Positions 11,240 through 22,900 of a stretch of DNA of 64,000 nt are shown here, in pieces. Position 1 is the stretch's first letter. Each line of letters starts with the position of its first letter. The notes beneath the pieces were generated by a model. That model was not told the origin of the DNA. It searched no databases and saw nothing but the letters and a program-made list of their open reading frames with translations. Both the position numbers and the translations under genes were made by a program. The DNA is from Allium sativum (Eukaryota; Streptophyta; Magnoliopsida; Asparagales; Amaryllidaceae). The stretch spans positions 761,991,603 through 762,055,602 of the forward strand of contig CM060922.1 in NCBI GenBank assembly GCA_030737875.1. The letters run 5' to 3'.

Positions 11240-11275
11240 CCACTCATAAAATCCTTACGGTGTCCGAAATGCCGT

Positions 11276-13171
11276 TTAAGCTATACTCTCAGCTTCCACT
11301 CTAATCTGATGAAAACCTGTCGCGAGATCCAACTGAGAGAATACCCTCGCGCCACTCAACTGATCAAACAAATCATCTATCCACGGTAGAGGATACTTAT
11401 TCTTCCTCGTCACTTTATTCAACTCGCGGTAGTCTACACACAAACGAAGGGAACCATCCGCCTTGGTAGCAAACACAACTGGTGCTCCCCACTCAGAAAC
11501 ACTCCTTCTGATAAATCCCTTCTTCAAAAGATCGCTGACTTGCACCCCGATCTCTCGCTGCTCCCTTGGTGCCATACGACGAAGTGGCATCACTATAGAT
11601 CTGGCATCTTTCACCAAGTCAATACGGAACTCAATATCTCGATGTGGTGGAAGCCCGGTCACTTCTTCGAAGACATCCGGATACTGGCCAACCACGGGCA
11701 AACCTGACAACTCACTATGCGGGATGTCGAGGGAAATTATAAAACTAGCCATTACCCCCTCACTTGGTAGACCACCAAACACTACCCTCCGCCCATCGTC
11801 CGCTCTAGCTGTCACAAAAAAGCCCTCACAGTCTACCACCACCCCGTATCTTTGGAGCCAATCTACTCCCAAAATAATGCCAAATCCAGTAAATCCCAAA
11901 ACAAAGCAATCAAAAAAAAACATGCATCCATGACTCGATAAGACCACACTACGACAAATCATGCTAAGGTTAGTCGAACCACCAATCGGGTTCGTCACTA
12001 CTAAAGGTCTACCGACAATCTCGGGCTCCAATCCCAACCTATCTACCAGGTCACTAGATATGAAAGAACTGGAAGCTCCGGTATCAAACAAAACTCTAAC
12101 AAGAACATCATAAACAGAAAGCATACCTTGGATGACGACATTCTTTCCCTTCTCCGCCGCAGTTGGGGCATTCGACGAAGAAGGAATAGCATTAAGGGCA
12201 TATGCTTTCACCATCTGCTTTTCTTTAGGGGGTTGCGGATACTTGTCCTTATGATGTCCCACTTGACCACAGTTGAAGCACTTCATATCCGCTGGCTTGG
12301 CCCGACAATTACTAGCATAATGGCCCTTCTTACCACAGCTGAAGCACTCAACATCTTGCTTATTCTTTTTCTTCTGGCCATCCTTGGTCTGATTCTTCTT
12401 TCTCTTATTCTGAGAACCATTCTTGCCTCCACCGCTTGCTTGCGGTTTCGGTTCTTCTGCAGATGCAGCCTCAGTCTTCGGCTTAGGGTAAAGACTCTCT
12501 GATCTCAATGCTTTCCCCACAATCGATTCAAACGTCTCATCGATATGGTTAATAAGCCTTTCCCCCAAGTATCCATCCAAACCAGTTATGAACTTCTCAT
12601 TCTTCTTCTCGGCAGTATCTATTAGGGATAACCCATATTTCGACAAAGTGTCGAATTCGGCAATATACTCCGAGACAGCTCTGCCATTCTGCTTGAGTTC
12701 CAAGAATTTCTTAAACAACACTGACTTCTGAGCAGCTGGAATGAACTTATCGCTAAAGCGAACCTTAAACTGATCCCAAGTAATCTGATCCTCTGGGGTA
12801 GCTGCCTTTATAGCACTCCACCAATTCATTGCCCGTCCTTGCAGCTGACGGGATGCTAGCCTTCTCTTCATCGCATCCTCGATACCCAAGTCTTCGAAGA
12901 TACGCTCGCACCTATCCAGCCAATCCTGAACATCTGTGGCCGACTCCGTTCCGTGGAACGGCTTCCGACGAAGACTAGTATAATCCTTATTCAGCTTGGC
13001 GAAATCGACCCTAGGCGCCTGCACTATTGGGCCACCACCATTACCAGCATTGGGAGCTGCCCTCTGTACATCCCTAAGAATCTCCCTCATGAGGTCAGTA
13101 AACATCGTCCTCATGTCAGCAGCATTCCCATTATTGGCTCCTCTACCGGCACCTCTTGCGTATCGGCTCAT
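11276..13171 (-). pseudogene. element C gag, protease and start of reverse transcriptase
   Basis: The 631-codon frame starts at ATG 13171, about 200 bp after the primer site. Gag (residues about 50-230) holds [15 protein letters not shown] and [20 protein letters not shown], typical of the retrotransposon gag domain. Two zinc knuckles follow: [14 protein letters not shown], and a second starting [10 protein letters not shown] that lacks its last Cys (Tyr instead). The aspartic protease is marked by [12 protein letters not shown]. The RT start has [19 protein letters not shown] and [14 protein letters not shown]. It ends at an in-frame TAA (11276), and a second TAA follows at 11255 before the RT core resumes in the same frame. 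Confidence 0.93.
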
Positions 13172-13350
13172 CGTTCAATCTGTAAAGAGAAAACGATTAA
13201 CCATCTCCATAGTGGTGCTAGTGCAGTGCGACTTCATCCTTAGCTATACTAATAGTATATATATAGCTTTTAAAAATCAAAATAATCACAAATACGCGCT
13301 CTCATATACGTATACTATCTCTCCCTGATAACTTCCTTAGGTTAACTACG

Positions 13351-13369
13351 CAACCTGGCTCTGATACCA
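13351..13369 (-). promoter_or_regulatory. element C primer-binding site (initiator Met-tRNA)
   Basis: The minus strand reads TGGTATCAGAGCCAGGTTG two bases after the 5' LTR. This is the usual complement of the initiator Met-tRNA 3' end. Confidence 0.9.
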
Positions 13370-13371
13370 AG

Positions 13372-15886
13372 TGTGACGGCCCACCCCGCACCAGCCTGCA
13401 TTTCCTCCGAAGGTGCGCTGTACACATGCCCGACTGGCACGGAACGGTCGCCAAAGAAAGGAAGTAAGAGGATGAGCTAATAAGGAACCTTTAGAATGTC
13501 TCACAGCGCATAGAACAAAATATAATAATAACATAATCTTGACATAAAACAGGCGAGACAGTGCATAAGCTGAAAACTAAACCAACATAGCAGCGAAAAT
13601 CCAAATATAGCTTATTACAACTTTCCAATTTTACTGTCTCTAAAACAAAAGAAAGCTAAAGTAGAAGATGCACTACTAATGCCCAAGCAGTGATCTTCAA
13701 CAACACAGGGAGAATATTATATGTATCATACGTGGAAGCCTCCTGCTCGCCTCCGAATCAGCTACTCGTGCATCACCAGCTAACCTGTCTCTAGTCTGCT
13801 CGTGTGAGCACCCAGAGTAATAAGAAGAGACATAAAACTCTGGGTCAGACAAAAAGTGTGGTATGAGCGATAAGCATCTAAACAGAACAATAACAGGTAT
13901 ACTAAACCATACATGAACCTGGACCTGCAACCAAAGAGTTAGCACTACATACCGTACAATATCTAAGGTGCCACTAAACAGATGGTGTAAAGAGTACGAG
14001 GGTAGGGGTGTGCATGTCATAATGATGGGAAAACATATCAACCACAGCAACCATCCTCACATCTCTCACTCAGTGCGTAAAGCATACGATGTCCACCACT
14101 GTCAATCACTAGACCCATCGAAGTAGTGACGGAGTTCGACTTGTACAACTACTGCTACTACCAAGCTTACCACATGGAGTCATGACCAAATCTTTACAAA
14201 TGACCCCACTTCATTGGTCTATAGCCCCTTTAGCCGTACCTAGGCCACTGTGGCCCTGAATCTGTTCACGTACTCCCTACACATAGTGATTCAAAGCTAC
14301 AGACATCGACAACCCCTTTGCACACGTCCCGCAACAAAGCCCAATCATTAAACTCACTCATTGGTTCCCAACTGGATCCTGAGTCAAAGCTTCTCATTTG
14401 GACTTCCTTTGCATCTCGGGTTCTGGTCATCACCTTCTTCTCCAGACCGGTCTTCATTTCTTCACTTTACTTTACTTCAGGTCGTGGTCATCAGCTCCTC
14501 GGTTCGGATCGGAATACTCCTCCCTTAGCAATCAGATCGGTTCGGAATCTCCAGCTCAACCTTCCTCTCTGCTTCGGGTCGGATCGGGGTGATCTTCCTC
14601 CAGCGGTTCGGATCAGAGTCCACACCTCTTGGCTTCATGGAAAACTCCTCTGGTTCGGTCCTTCTTCCCAAGCAATCAGATCGGGTCGGGTCTCTCAAGC
14701 TTCTCCATCGGGTCGGCTCGGGATTCTAGCTCCATAGCACCAGGTCGGTTCGGTTCGGATATGCTCCTTCAGTTCAGCTCGTGAGGCTACCTGACTCCAG
14801 AACATCGGTTCGTGGGGAGGTCTCCTGGTCGGTTCGCTTCGGGCTCCTCCCTCCGATCCGGTCCGGATCGGCCAAATTCCTGCAACTCATTCCAGCGACT
14901 GTTTACGCCATTCGACGGCGTTTTCGACCAATCTAACACTTCTAGACAATCACGAATCATGTCATAGCAACATGTAACATCAACCACAAACATCAAAACA
15001 ATAACTATAGCATGTAAAATGGATCAAACGTACCCAAAATCCCACATTTTCCCTTAAGCATGTTTAAGCAAAACTAATCATAGGGTTAACAAAACTTAAC
15101 CAAATCAAACCAAATTTCTACCAGAGGCATAAAATATTATTTTCAAATTTATAGATATTTTTCCAGAATTTATTAGTGTATAAATTCGCTAATCTTCACT
15201 AATTACCCTTAATTAACCGTAATTAGTGCAAAACTATGCAAATCACTCACCTTAGCCACAAATAAAACCTTAAAACTGAAATGATTCTCTGTTTGGCGTT
15301 GTTCCCAATGTAACACAGCAGCTCTAACCTTGCTTTGGTGCTATTCCCACTTAATTTGATGTTGATTTGGCTTAATTAGCGATTAGAATGTGATTTGGGG
15401 TGTTTTAGAAAGTGGAGGCCATGGCTAAACATGAAGGAACAAAGAGTGGCGGCTAGAAAATGATAGAAACTGAATTCCATAACCCTATCAGCCTCCCCAT
15501 AACCCTAATCCTGAAATGGGTTATGGGCCCACTCACTAATCACCCAAATTAGGCCCGGTTAAGCTATTTTTCACCATCTGAAACTTGTTTCAGCCATATC
15601 TCCCAAACGGTGAGTCCGTTTGGCTAATGTGACCACTCTACGGAATTGTAAACCATCATCCGGAGCCAATGGAAGTGGTTTCAGGTCAAAACTCCTTTCC
15701 AGTCAAAAGTTATGGCCAAAACAAGATTAGCTAGGGGCAAAATGGTCATTTAAAAATCGGGAAAAATCATGAACATGGGAAATGACCCCAATAGTCGTCT
15801 CCCAAAGTTACATGACCATACGACTTTGTATGTGAAAGAAATAAATATTCTACGATCCTATGATGCGTAGAATACAGGTCGTTACA
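13372..15886 (-). repeat. element C 5' LTR (2515 bp)
   Basis: Partner of 6116-8639, with scattered substitutions and a few small deletions (for example a shorter stretch near 14965). It carries the element's promoter region and the second copy of the TCGG-rich cluster. Confidence 0.95.
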
Positions 15887-15891
15887 TTTTT

Positions 15892-16600
15892 CTTAAAAAA
15901 TAAAAATACCATTCAAAACTTGTTTAATTTGTAATCCTAGAAAATATGATAATTCTCCCATATGAGAGATTTCAAATTCGTTCGTCATTATCAATGAAAA
16001 TTCTTTACATAAATTTTCATTAGTTGAACCAAAAATTATGTCAACTACATAAATTTGTACAATTAAAATATCTTTATTTGTATTTCTAATAAATAAGGTT
16101 TGATCTGCTTTTCCTACTCAAAACCAGAATTTATTAAATAACTTTTAAGTCGTTCATACCAAGCACGAGATGCTTGTTTTAAACCATATAATGCCTTTTT
16201 AAGTTTATAGACATAATCTGGATATTTTTCATGTATGAACAATGGTGGTTGTTCTACATAAACATTTTCTTTAATGAAACCATTTAAAAAAGAGCTTTTA
16301 ATGTCCATTTGATAAAGTTTGAAGTTATGAAAACTTGTGTATGCTAATAAAATACGTATAACTTCTAATCTTGCTATGGGTGCGAAAGTTTCTTCGTAAT
16401 CGATACCTTCTTCTTGATTATACCCTTGAGCAACTAATCTTGTTTTATTTCTTGTGATATTTTCAAATTCATCTGCTTTGTTTTTATATACCCATTTTGC
16501 ACCAATAACTGATTGATCGTTTGGTCGAGGTACTGGCTCCCAGACATCATTTCATTCGAATTGGTTTAGCTCTTCTTGCATAGCAATAATCCAGTAATCA
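15892..16600 (-). pseudogene. element A reverse transcriptase (catalytic motif broken)
   Basis: Copia RT with VWEPVPRPNDQSVIGAKWVY near 16490-16545, MDIKSSFLNGFIKENVYVEQ and KLKKALYGLKQASRAWYERL at 16114-16308. The active-site box at 16040-16051 reads Y-V-V-D, so the first catalytic Asp is replaced by Val. After it come GELSYFLGLQIKQ and an in-frame stop at 15893-15895. The element C insertion then separates this part from the RNase H region at 5345-6115. The stop near 16111 and the missing Asp show that this copy cannot replicate itself. Confidence 0.85.
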
Positions 16601-17186
16601 TCTGTTGAAGCTTCTTTCGGATTTTTGGGTTCAATAGTTGAAAGAAAAGCAACATGACCCATTTGATTTGATTGACTTCTTGTTCGAACATGTGTGTCAA
16701 TTTCACTAATAATAGTTTGTGTAGGATGCTCTTTTAAGATTCTGAGAGGTGATCTGATATGTACTATGGGATTATTTTCCGTATTTTCAAAACTTATATT
16801 TTCAATGATTTCATCATCATCTTTGTTCTTTATATTTTTATTAAAATTTTCATCAAAAGATACGTGTAAAGATTCTTCTATAACATTAGTACGTTTGTTG
16901 AAAATACGATATGCTTTACTACGTTCTGAATATCCAACAAAAATTCCGTGATCAGCTTTTGCGTCAAATTTTCCAAGTTGATCTTTATTATTAAGAATGT
17001 AACATTTAGAACCAAAAACTTTAAAATATGAAATATTTGGTTTCCTTCCATTAAAAGTTCGTAAGGAGTGTTTTTAGTTAAAGGCCGAATAGATATTCGA
17101 TTTAATACGTAGCAAGCAGCCGCTACAGCTTCTGCCCAAAATTGTTTAGGTAAAGTACTTCCATTAAGTAGAGTTCTTGCACATTC
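16601..17186 (-). pseudogene. element A integrase C-terminus and linker to RT
   Basis: Frameshifted copia pol. The minus strand reads GYSERSKAYRIFNKRT near 16890-16940, the conserved integrase C-terminal segment. An acidic linker follows (IKNKDDDEIIEN and neighbours), then the stretch entering the RT with DDYWIIAMQEELN. No uninterrupted frame survives. It lies between the integrase core and the RT, as expected. Confidence 0.7.
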
Positions 17187-17510
17187 TTATAAAGTTCTAT
17201 TCTTTCTTTCTACAACTCCATTTTGTTGTGGAGTTCTAGGAAAAGAGAAATTATGATTTATTCCTTTCTTTTCACAAAAATATTCAAAAGATTCATTTTC
17301 GAATTCTCCACCGTGATCACTTCGAATGTTTTTAACTTTTAAATCTTTAGAATTTTGAATCTTTTTGATGAAATCTTTAAAATGCCCATAAGTATCACTT
17401 CTATTTTTCATAAAAATAGTCCATGTATATCTTAAGAAATCATCAATTATTACGAATACATAACGATTGTGATTTAATGATTGAACTTGAGTTGGACCAA
17501 ATAAGTCCAT
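17187..17510 (-). pseudogene. element A integrase core
   Basis: Copia integrase core with the catalytic triad visible: MDLFGPTQVQSLNHNRYVFV (first Asp), VKNIRSDHGGEFENESFEYF (second Asp) and TPQQNGVVERKNRTL (Glu). The frame stops at 17187. The upstream part, with the HHCC motif, is in a shifted frame at 17560-17700. Confidence 0.9.
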
Positions 17511-17559
17511 ATGTAATAGTTCTAACGGTTGTAAAGTTGAAATAACTTAAAAGAAGATT

Positions 17560-18088
17560 TGATTAGTTTACCTATTTGACAATCTTCACATAGACTGTTT
17601 ACTTTAAAATTTGTTTTAGGTAGACCTTTTACTAACTCATGTTTCGAAAGTCTTTGTATAGTTTTAAAATTTATGTGACAAAAACGCTTGTGCCATAATC
17701 AAGAGTCATTGTTATTGGCAATCAAATACATTTCTTTATTATTATATACTTTCATATTCATAACATAAATATTTCTATCTCTATTTCCTTCAAAAATAAT
17801 ATTTTGTTCTTTGTCAAAAATACTACATTTGTTTTCAGAAAATGTTATTTTAAAACCTTTGTCACATAATTGACTAATACTAAGTAAATTATGTTTTAAA
17901 TTTTTAACTAAAGAAACATTAGTAATAAGAGGTAGATTTGAAATACCATAGTTGCGCACATCTCCTTTGCCAATGATAAATCCTTTTGAATTATCTCCGA
18001 AGGTACCTGAGCCACCATCAAAGTATGAAATATTGGTTAGCATATCTTTGTCTCCGGTCATGTGTTTTGAGCAACCACTGTCTAACAT
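17560..18088 (-). pseudogene. element A aspartic protease and gag-pre-integrase domain
   Basis: The protease active site is MLDSGCSKHMTGDKDML at the start. The following residues (VKNLKHNLLSISQLCDKGFK) match the conserved copia protease/pre-integrase region. Past an in-frame stop at 17699 come LWHKRFCHINFKTIQ and CEDCQIGKL, the zinc-binding HHCC motif ahead of the integrase core. Confidence 0.85.
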
Positions 18089-18328
18089 TCATTTTCTCTT
18101 TTTGAGTGGGACCTGAAAAATATATTAATAAGCACATTAGTACCCACTTTTTGATAGGGTCCTAAGAGTTAGGTCTTAGGAAGCCAAACCCAAGTGGGTT
18201 TAGTATCCCTTTTATACAAATAATTTTCTCTATCATGCACAGATTCCATAAATGAGTTAATGTGTTTGTTCCTAATCAAACTATTGTTAGTTTTTAGAAC
18301 ACATATCTCAATTCTATTAACCTTTTTT

Positions 18329-19876
18329 TTATATAGATTTTGGTTTATTATTAATTTTTGAATCAATTTCCCTCTTTAGTTTTGTATTTTTCTTTGGAGG
18401 AATTTTTGATTCTTTTTTAAAACCTAAACCATTTTTGTTTAAAGATGGTCGAGAGTTTTCTATGATTCTTGACAAATTCTCTCTACCCTTATTAAAATTT
18501 GAAACATTTTTAGAAATGTTTTCTAACATAGTTTGAATACTTTTATTTTCTAATTCTAATTCTTTTACTTTAGTTTTCAACATGTGATTCTCAGAACTAA
18601 TTTCATCATTCTTTGTCTTTTGAGTTTCGATTTTTTGACTTAAAAGAGAAAGTTGACTATCTGAATTTGTAAGAGTGTCTTGAACTTTTTCAAGTTCTTC
18701 TTCCAGAATTATATTTTCATCTTTCAACATGTCTCTTTCAAATTCAGCTTTATTCTGATTTTCACGAGTTTCTTTAAGCTTTTTCTTTAGAGTTTTTATA
18801 ACATTTAAAAGTTCAGCATTAACATCTATTAATTCTTCATAAGACAATTCACTTACTTCAGATTCTTGTGCCATGAAACACACATTTGCTTGTTCATTTT
18901 CTCTTTCACTATCACTGTCATTATCTGTTGAATCTGAGTCTGAGTCGTCCCATGTAACAGAAAAAGCTTTCTTCTTGAATTTTTCTTTCTTGCTTTTGTT
19001 GAAGTTTTTCTGATTTTCTTTCATTTCTTGACAGTCTTTTACCATATGACCCTTCTTACGACAATTGAAACATTCCAATTTTGAAGAAGAAGGTATGTTT
19101 GAGGTATTCTTTTTGAAATTTCCTTTTCTATACTTTAGAAATTTCTTAAATTTTTTGGCAATAAAGGCTAGATCTTCGTCTCCTGATTCATATTCCTCTT
19201 TATCAGCATGAAAGGCCTCATTTTTCTTTTGTTGAGCTAATTCCTTTTTTGCTTGAAGATTTACTTCATAAGACATAAGATATCCTATTGGCTCTTCCGG
19301 TTTCATAACTGATAAGTCATTTGCTTCTTCAATGGTTAGTACTTTTCTTTCCCAGTCGTCAGTCAGAGAATTTAGAACTTTTGAAATGATGTCAAAGTCA
19401 CTACATTTTTCTTCTAGTCCTATTAATGCATGTAAAATGTCTTGAAATCTTGAGTACATTTCATTTAGTTTCATCTTAAAGTTCTGGAACTGGTTTTTGA
19501 GCATTGAAATTTTAGTTTGCTTGACTTTGTTTGTTCCTTCATGGATGTTCTTGAATGTTTCCCATATTTGATATGCTGATGTACATATGCTAATACAATT
19601 GAACTCATTTCTATCTAGTGCACAATATAGCATATTCATAGCTTTTGCATTTGCATTGGCCTCCTCTTTTTGAACTGTTGTCCAAGTTGTATATTCTGTT
19701 GTAGGTGCCGTAAATTCTTTTTGAGTAGCATTCCATGCACTAAAACCACTTTCTTTCATATAAATTCTTATTCTTGTAGCCCAGTAGTTGTAGTGTAGCC
19801 CATTGAATAAAGGTGGTCTTTGAGTGGATTGTCCTTCGGCAAAGGTAGTTGAACTAGTACTTTGGTTATTCTCCAT
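18329..19876 (-). CDS. element A gag
   Basis: The 515-codon gag of a Sirevirus-like copia has no internal stop. ATG 19876 lies about 50 bp after the primer site. Residues 15-230 form the capsid-like part (RPPLFNGLHYNYWATRIRIY, YQIWETFKNIHEGTNKVKQT, ALIGLEEKCSDFDIISKVLN), as in plant copia gag of the UBN2 type. The CCHC zinc knuckle CFNCRKKGHMVKDC (about residue 268) binds RNA. The C-terminal 170 residues are a long Glu/Lys/Leu-rich coiled coil (ELLNVIKTLKKKLKETRENQ), also usual in Sirevirus gag. The end overlaps a second frame leading toward the protease. It is the only long element A frame still open. Confidence 0.85.
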   Translation of the reverse strand: MENNQSTSSTTFAEGQSTQRPPLFNGLHYNYWATRIRIYMKESGFSAWNATQKEFTAPTTEYTTWTTVQKEEANANAKAMNMLYCALDRNEFNCISICTSAYQIWETFKNIHEGTNKVKQTKISMLKNQFQNFKMKLNEMYSRFQDILHALIGLEEKCSDFDIISKVLNSLTDDWERKVLTIEEANDLSVMKPEEPIGYLMSYEVNLQAKKELAQQKKNEAFHADKEEYESGDEDLAFIAKKFKKFLKYRKGNFKKNTSNIPSSSKLECFNCRKKGHMVKDCQEMKENQKNFNKSKKEKFKKKAFSVTWDDSDSDSTDNDSDSERENEQANVCFMAQESEVSELSYEELIDVNAELLNVIKTLKKKLKETRENQNKAEFERDMLKDENIILEEELEKVQDTLTNSDSQLSLLSQKIETQKTKNDEISSENHMLKTKVKELELENKSIQTMLENISKNVSNFNKGRENLSRIIENSRPSLNKNGLGFKKESKIPPKKNTKLKREIDSKINNKPKSI

Positions 19877-19923
19877 TTTATCAAAGTATCGAATAACGGT
19901 GTTACAGTTATAGGATTACCTTA

Positions 19924-19934
19924 CTCTAATACCA
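19924..19934 (-). promoter_or_regulatory. element A primer-binding site
   Basis: The minus strand reads TGGTATTAGAG two bases after the 5' LTR, one change from the initiator Met-tRNA complement TGGTATCAGAG. Confidence 0.8.
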
Positions 19935-19936
19935 AT

Positions 19937-22900
19937 TGAAAGAGGCTATATGATAGTAGGATCGTGCAGAATGGAGAATGAGATATAGTGTATGTATTAG
20001 AGTAGAAAGCAGTAAATCACACAGTCAATTTATACTGGTTCGGACCATTGTCCTACGTCCAGTCCCAGACTCACTTCTGGTATTTCACTAACATTAAAAT
20101 CCTCACTTCACCCGGAGGAATAGGTTCACAATTACTCGAACAGCTGAACATGATTTTCTTGCCTCAACCACTAAAGAGGTCTCTTATAATAAAGAATAAC
20201 TAGTGAGTGACCCGTGCTTCGCACACAGGAAAGAGTTTAACCATATTGCGATTTCAACTTTTGATGATAAATATGCAAGGTGTAATTGTACTTGATGTAC
20301 TGTGGAATATGATATTTAGTAATGATTCTTTTTTGGGACTGTGGACGTAACTGTTGTTGATTACTTCTTGGTTTAGTGTGTTGAAATTTGTGAGTAGTAG
20401 TTAAAGTATTGTAACCTGTAAGGATGGGATTCAGTTAAAATTTAGTTAGGGAGATCACAACAAATTTTATTAGACCGAGTAATACTTAAAACTCTTACAA
20501 AGGTACTTAAACAAAAGATGATACATTAGAAGTAGTTGGGTTTACTTGTTAGATAAGGTAAACCCTATACGGAAATTTCAACCAACATATTTGGTTGAAA
20601 TGATAGGTTGCCCTCTTAATAAATAAAGTTCAAGTTGTGTTATTTAATTAAGAATCAACAACTTAAGTATTGGTTTCAATGAATATTACAATTACCAACA
20701 TGTGATTTGCATATTGAATGTACATAACCTTTGTTGCAAGAATATTGATTTAATTACATGATACATGTTCAAACTGTAGAGAATTCTCTATATATAAATC
20801 TGAACTATGCGTCTTATCCAGTTTAACTTAAAAAAAGCAGAATTCCAAACTTACTGGGAATAACGTCCATTCGCACACTTCAAACTCAAATAAGCAAAGT
20901 ATTTTTTAATGGCCTAAGCGTACATGTATGATAACTTATTAGCAAACAAATCTTAAAGGATAAAAACATAATACACATAGCAAAATCAATTCATAAAAGT
21001 AATTAATTAACATAAAAGTTAGTAGAATAACCTGTGATGTTATTTTTACAATAAAGATTTTCCTATATGAGATCATTTTCAGTAGTATAAAATAAGGAAA
21101 GTAACATATAACAACGACCATCAGTTCCACTCTCCTACAACCACATCTTAAGATAAAAGCTCATCTTCATGCTCTTTGGCTTTTATCTTCAGCATTTGAG
21201 TAGTTTTTCGAAATTAGGCCCCCTCAGTGTGAGCTGTTCCACTATTTCCGTTAACACAAAGAAAACAAACTTTCAGCTGGCGTATTCAGCTTCTGCCTCC
21301 CATGTGTATAAGCCCACGGTCATTAAAAATTTAAACCTGTTGATCGATTCAAGATCCAAGCTCCTCACATAAAATTTTATATAACCAAATGTCTTACTAT
21401 AATAAAATCTTTGATGTGGTGACGGCAACGCTCAGGTTCTTTTAGTGCTTCTTCTGCAAGTTCCTGGACTTGAGCTTTGTTTAATCAGTCCTAATCAAAG
21501 GCTAATTGATATAAAGATCTGAATAATTTGCATGAGGTATTAGATGCCTATTTGAGTGCAGGATTGCATTATACAGCTTTGAACAACTGGTCCAAATCAA
21601 CTATCTGCATAATTCCTATTAACATATGGATACAAATCCTACAAAAGAGTAATCTAAAATTGCATAGCCTTATGAGTACAAATCTTGTTCGCTTGTTCTA
21701 ATCATGTACATCATAACCTACAAAAAGCCATGAGCACTGTTCTTTTTGCTTTTAGGGAAACCAACACAGCAGAGTACACCAAATTTATGTAATGAAGATT
21801 GTAATTATAGTGACTGTTTAGGTGCATTTTAGTAAAGAGACGTGTCTTTGTTTCCAAACTTCATTGATATATATTGCGAAGAGTTATCTTTTTAGCAATG
21901 GTGGAATGTACATGCCTTGATTTTTGGCTTTACTAATATACATTTGGGGTTAATAAGTCACTTTCACACCTTTTTATCTCCAGATTTTTATATCAAGGCT
22001 GCAGTTCAAAAATTACAAATCTTATTAGTTGTTCCATTTATTGCATCTTCAGGTGCTCATCCCTTTGAATTATGCTCATTGCCAATTTTGCAAGCAGTGG
22101 CATCAAATTCATCTCACATGAAATAAATAAAATCAACACCAAATTTGCTAGTCAAATTTAGCAGCAACACTGTGATGCATTGAATAAATCTAAAGAGAAA
22201 GCGACTATAGAAAAACTGGAAAACTTGTACTGAAAGAAACAGAAACTGCTCATGGATGTGTACAAACATCGGGTTATTTCAGTTGTCTATCATTCAAAAG
22301 CTTTCATGTGCACGTTTGACTAAATTTGGAATGGTGATCAACTTTATCCAATTTATGTAAATGGAACTTAAATACAGATGCATTGAACTAATGCAATGAG
22401 TCTGAATTTGCTGTGATGATATGAATCATGTAAAAAGCAAAATGGATGTTTATCTTCTTATACTTGGTGGATGGTGTTTCAAAAATAAAGATATTGATAC
22501 TGAAGCATAAAAGTTGTATATGCCTTCTAGCTTCTAGCATTGTAGAAAAAATGAAGGTAAATGTCATGGAAACTATAAGAGCACATGCAAAATCACACAG
22601 CAGTAGAAGTTCCTTATTATACATGTATGACGACAGAGAACAAACTATCGAGCATAAAACAGAATATATCTGGTTTGTAAAGTAAAGGCAGGTAGAACCT
22701 TAAAAAATAGCTAATTTCTTAGTCAGTGGGCTAAAGAGCATTGTGGAGACACAAAAACATAATAGCATAACAGAAAAGGTCTATTTCACATATCTTTGTG
22801 GATGCGAGTAAAAATATTAGGACATAATTCAATCTCAAATTCAAAATACAGAAAGTGTGTCATAATATATAAGAAATTAAAAAGATTGATTTTGACGCAT

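Larger units (their letters stand above)
6116..15886 (-). mobile_element. element C: Tekay/Del-like chromodomain Ty3/gypsy retrotransposon
   Basis: Full-length minus-strand element of 9.8 kb with two LTRs of about 2.5 kb (6116-8639 and 13372-15886) and a 5-bp duplication TTTTT on both sides (6111-6115, 15887-15891). The inside holds a primer site, one gag-pol frame of about 1459 codons and a polypurine tract. It interrupts the RT of element A. The integrase C-terminus ends in a chromodomain-like segment and the LTRs are long, both typical of the Tekay/Del chromovirus clade. At least four in-frame TAA codons kill the polyprotein, yet the two LTRs differ at only a small fraction of positions, so insertion was fairly recent compared with A. 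Confidence 0.95.

Noticed and set aside
16694..16951. Hydrophobic plus-strand frame that could look like a membrane protein
   Set aside because: Antisense of the AT-rich acidic linker in element A pol; the Phe/Ile/Leu run is a composition effect.
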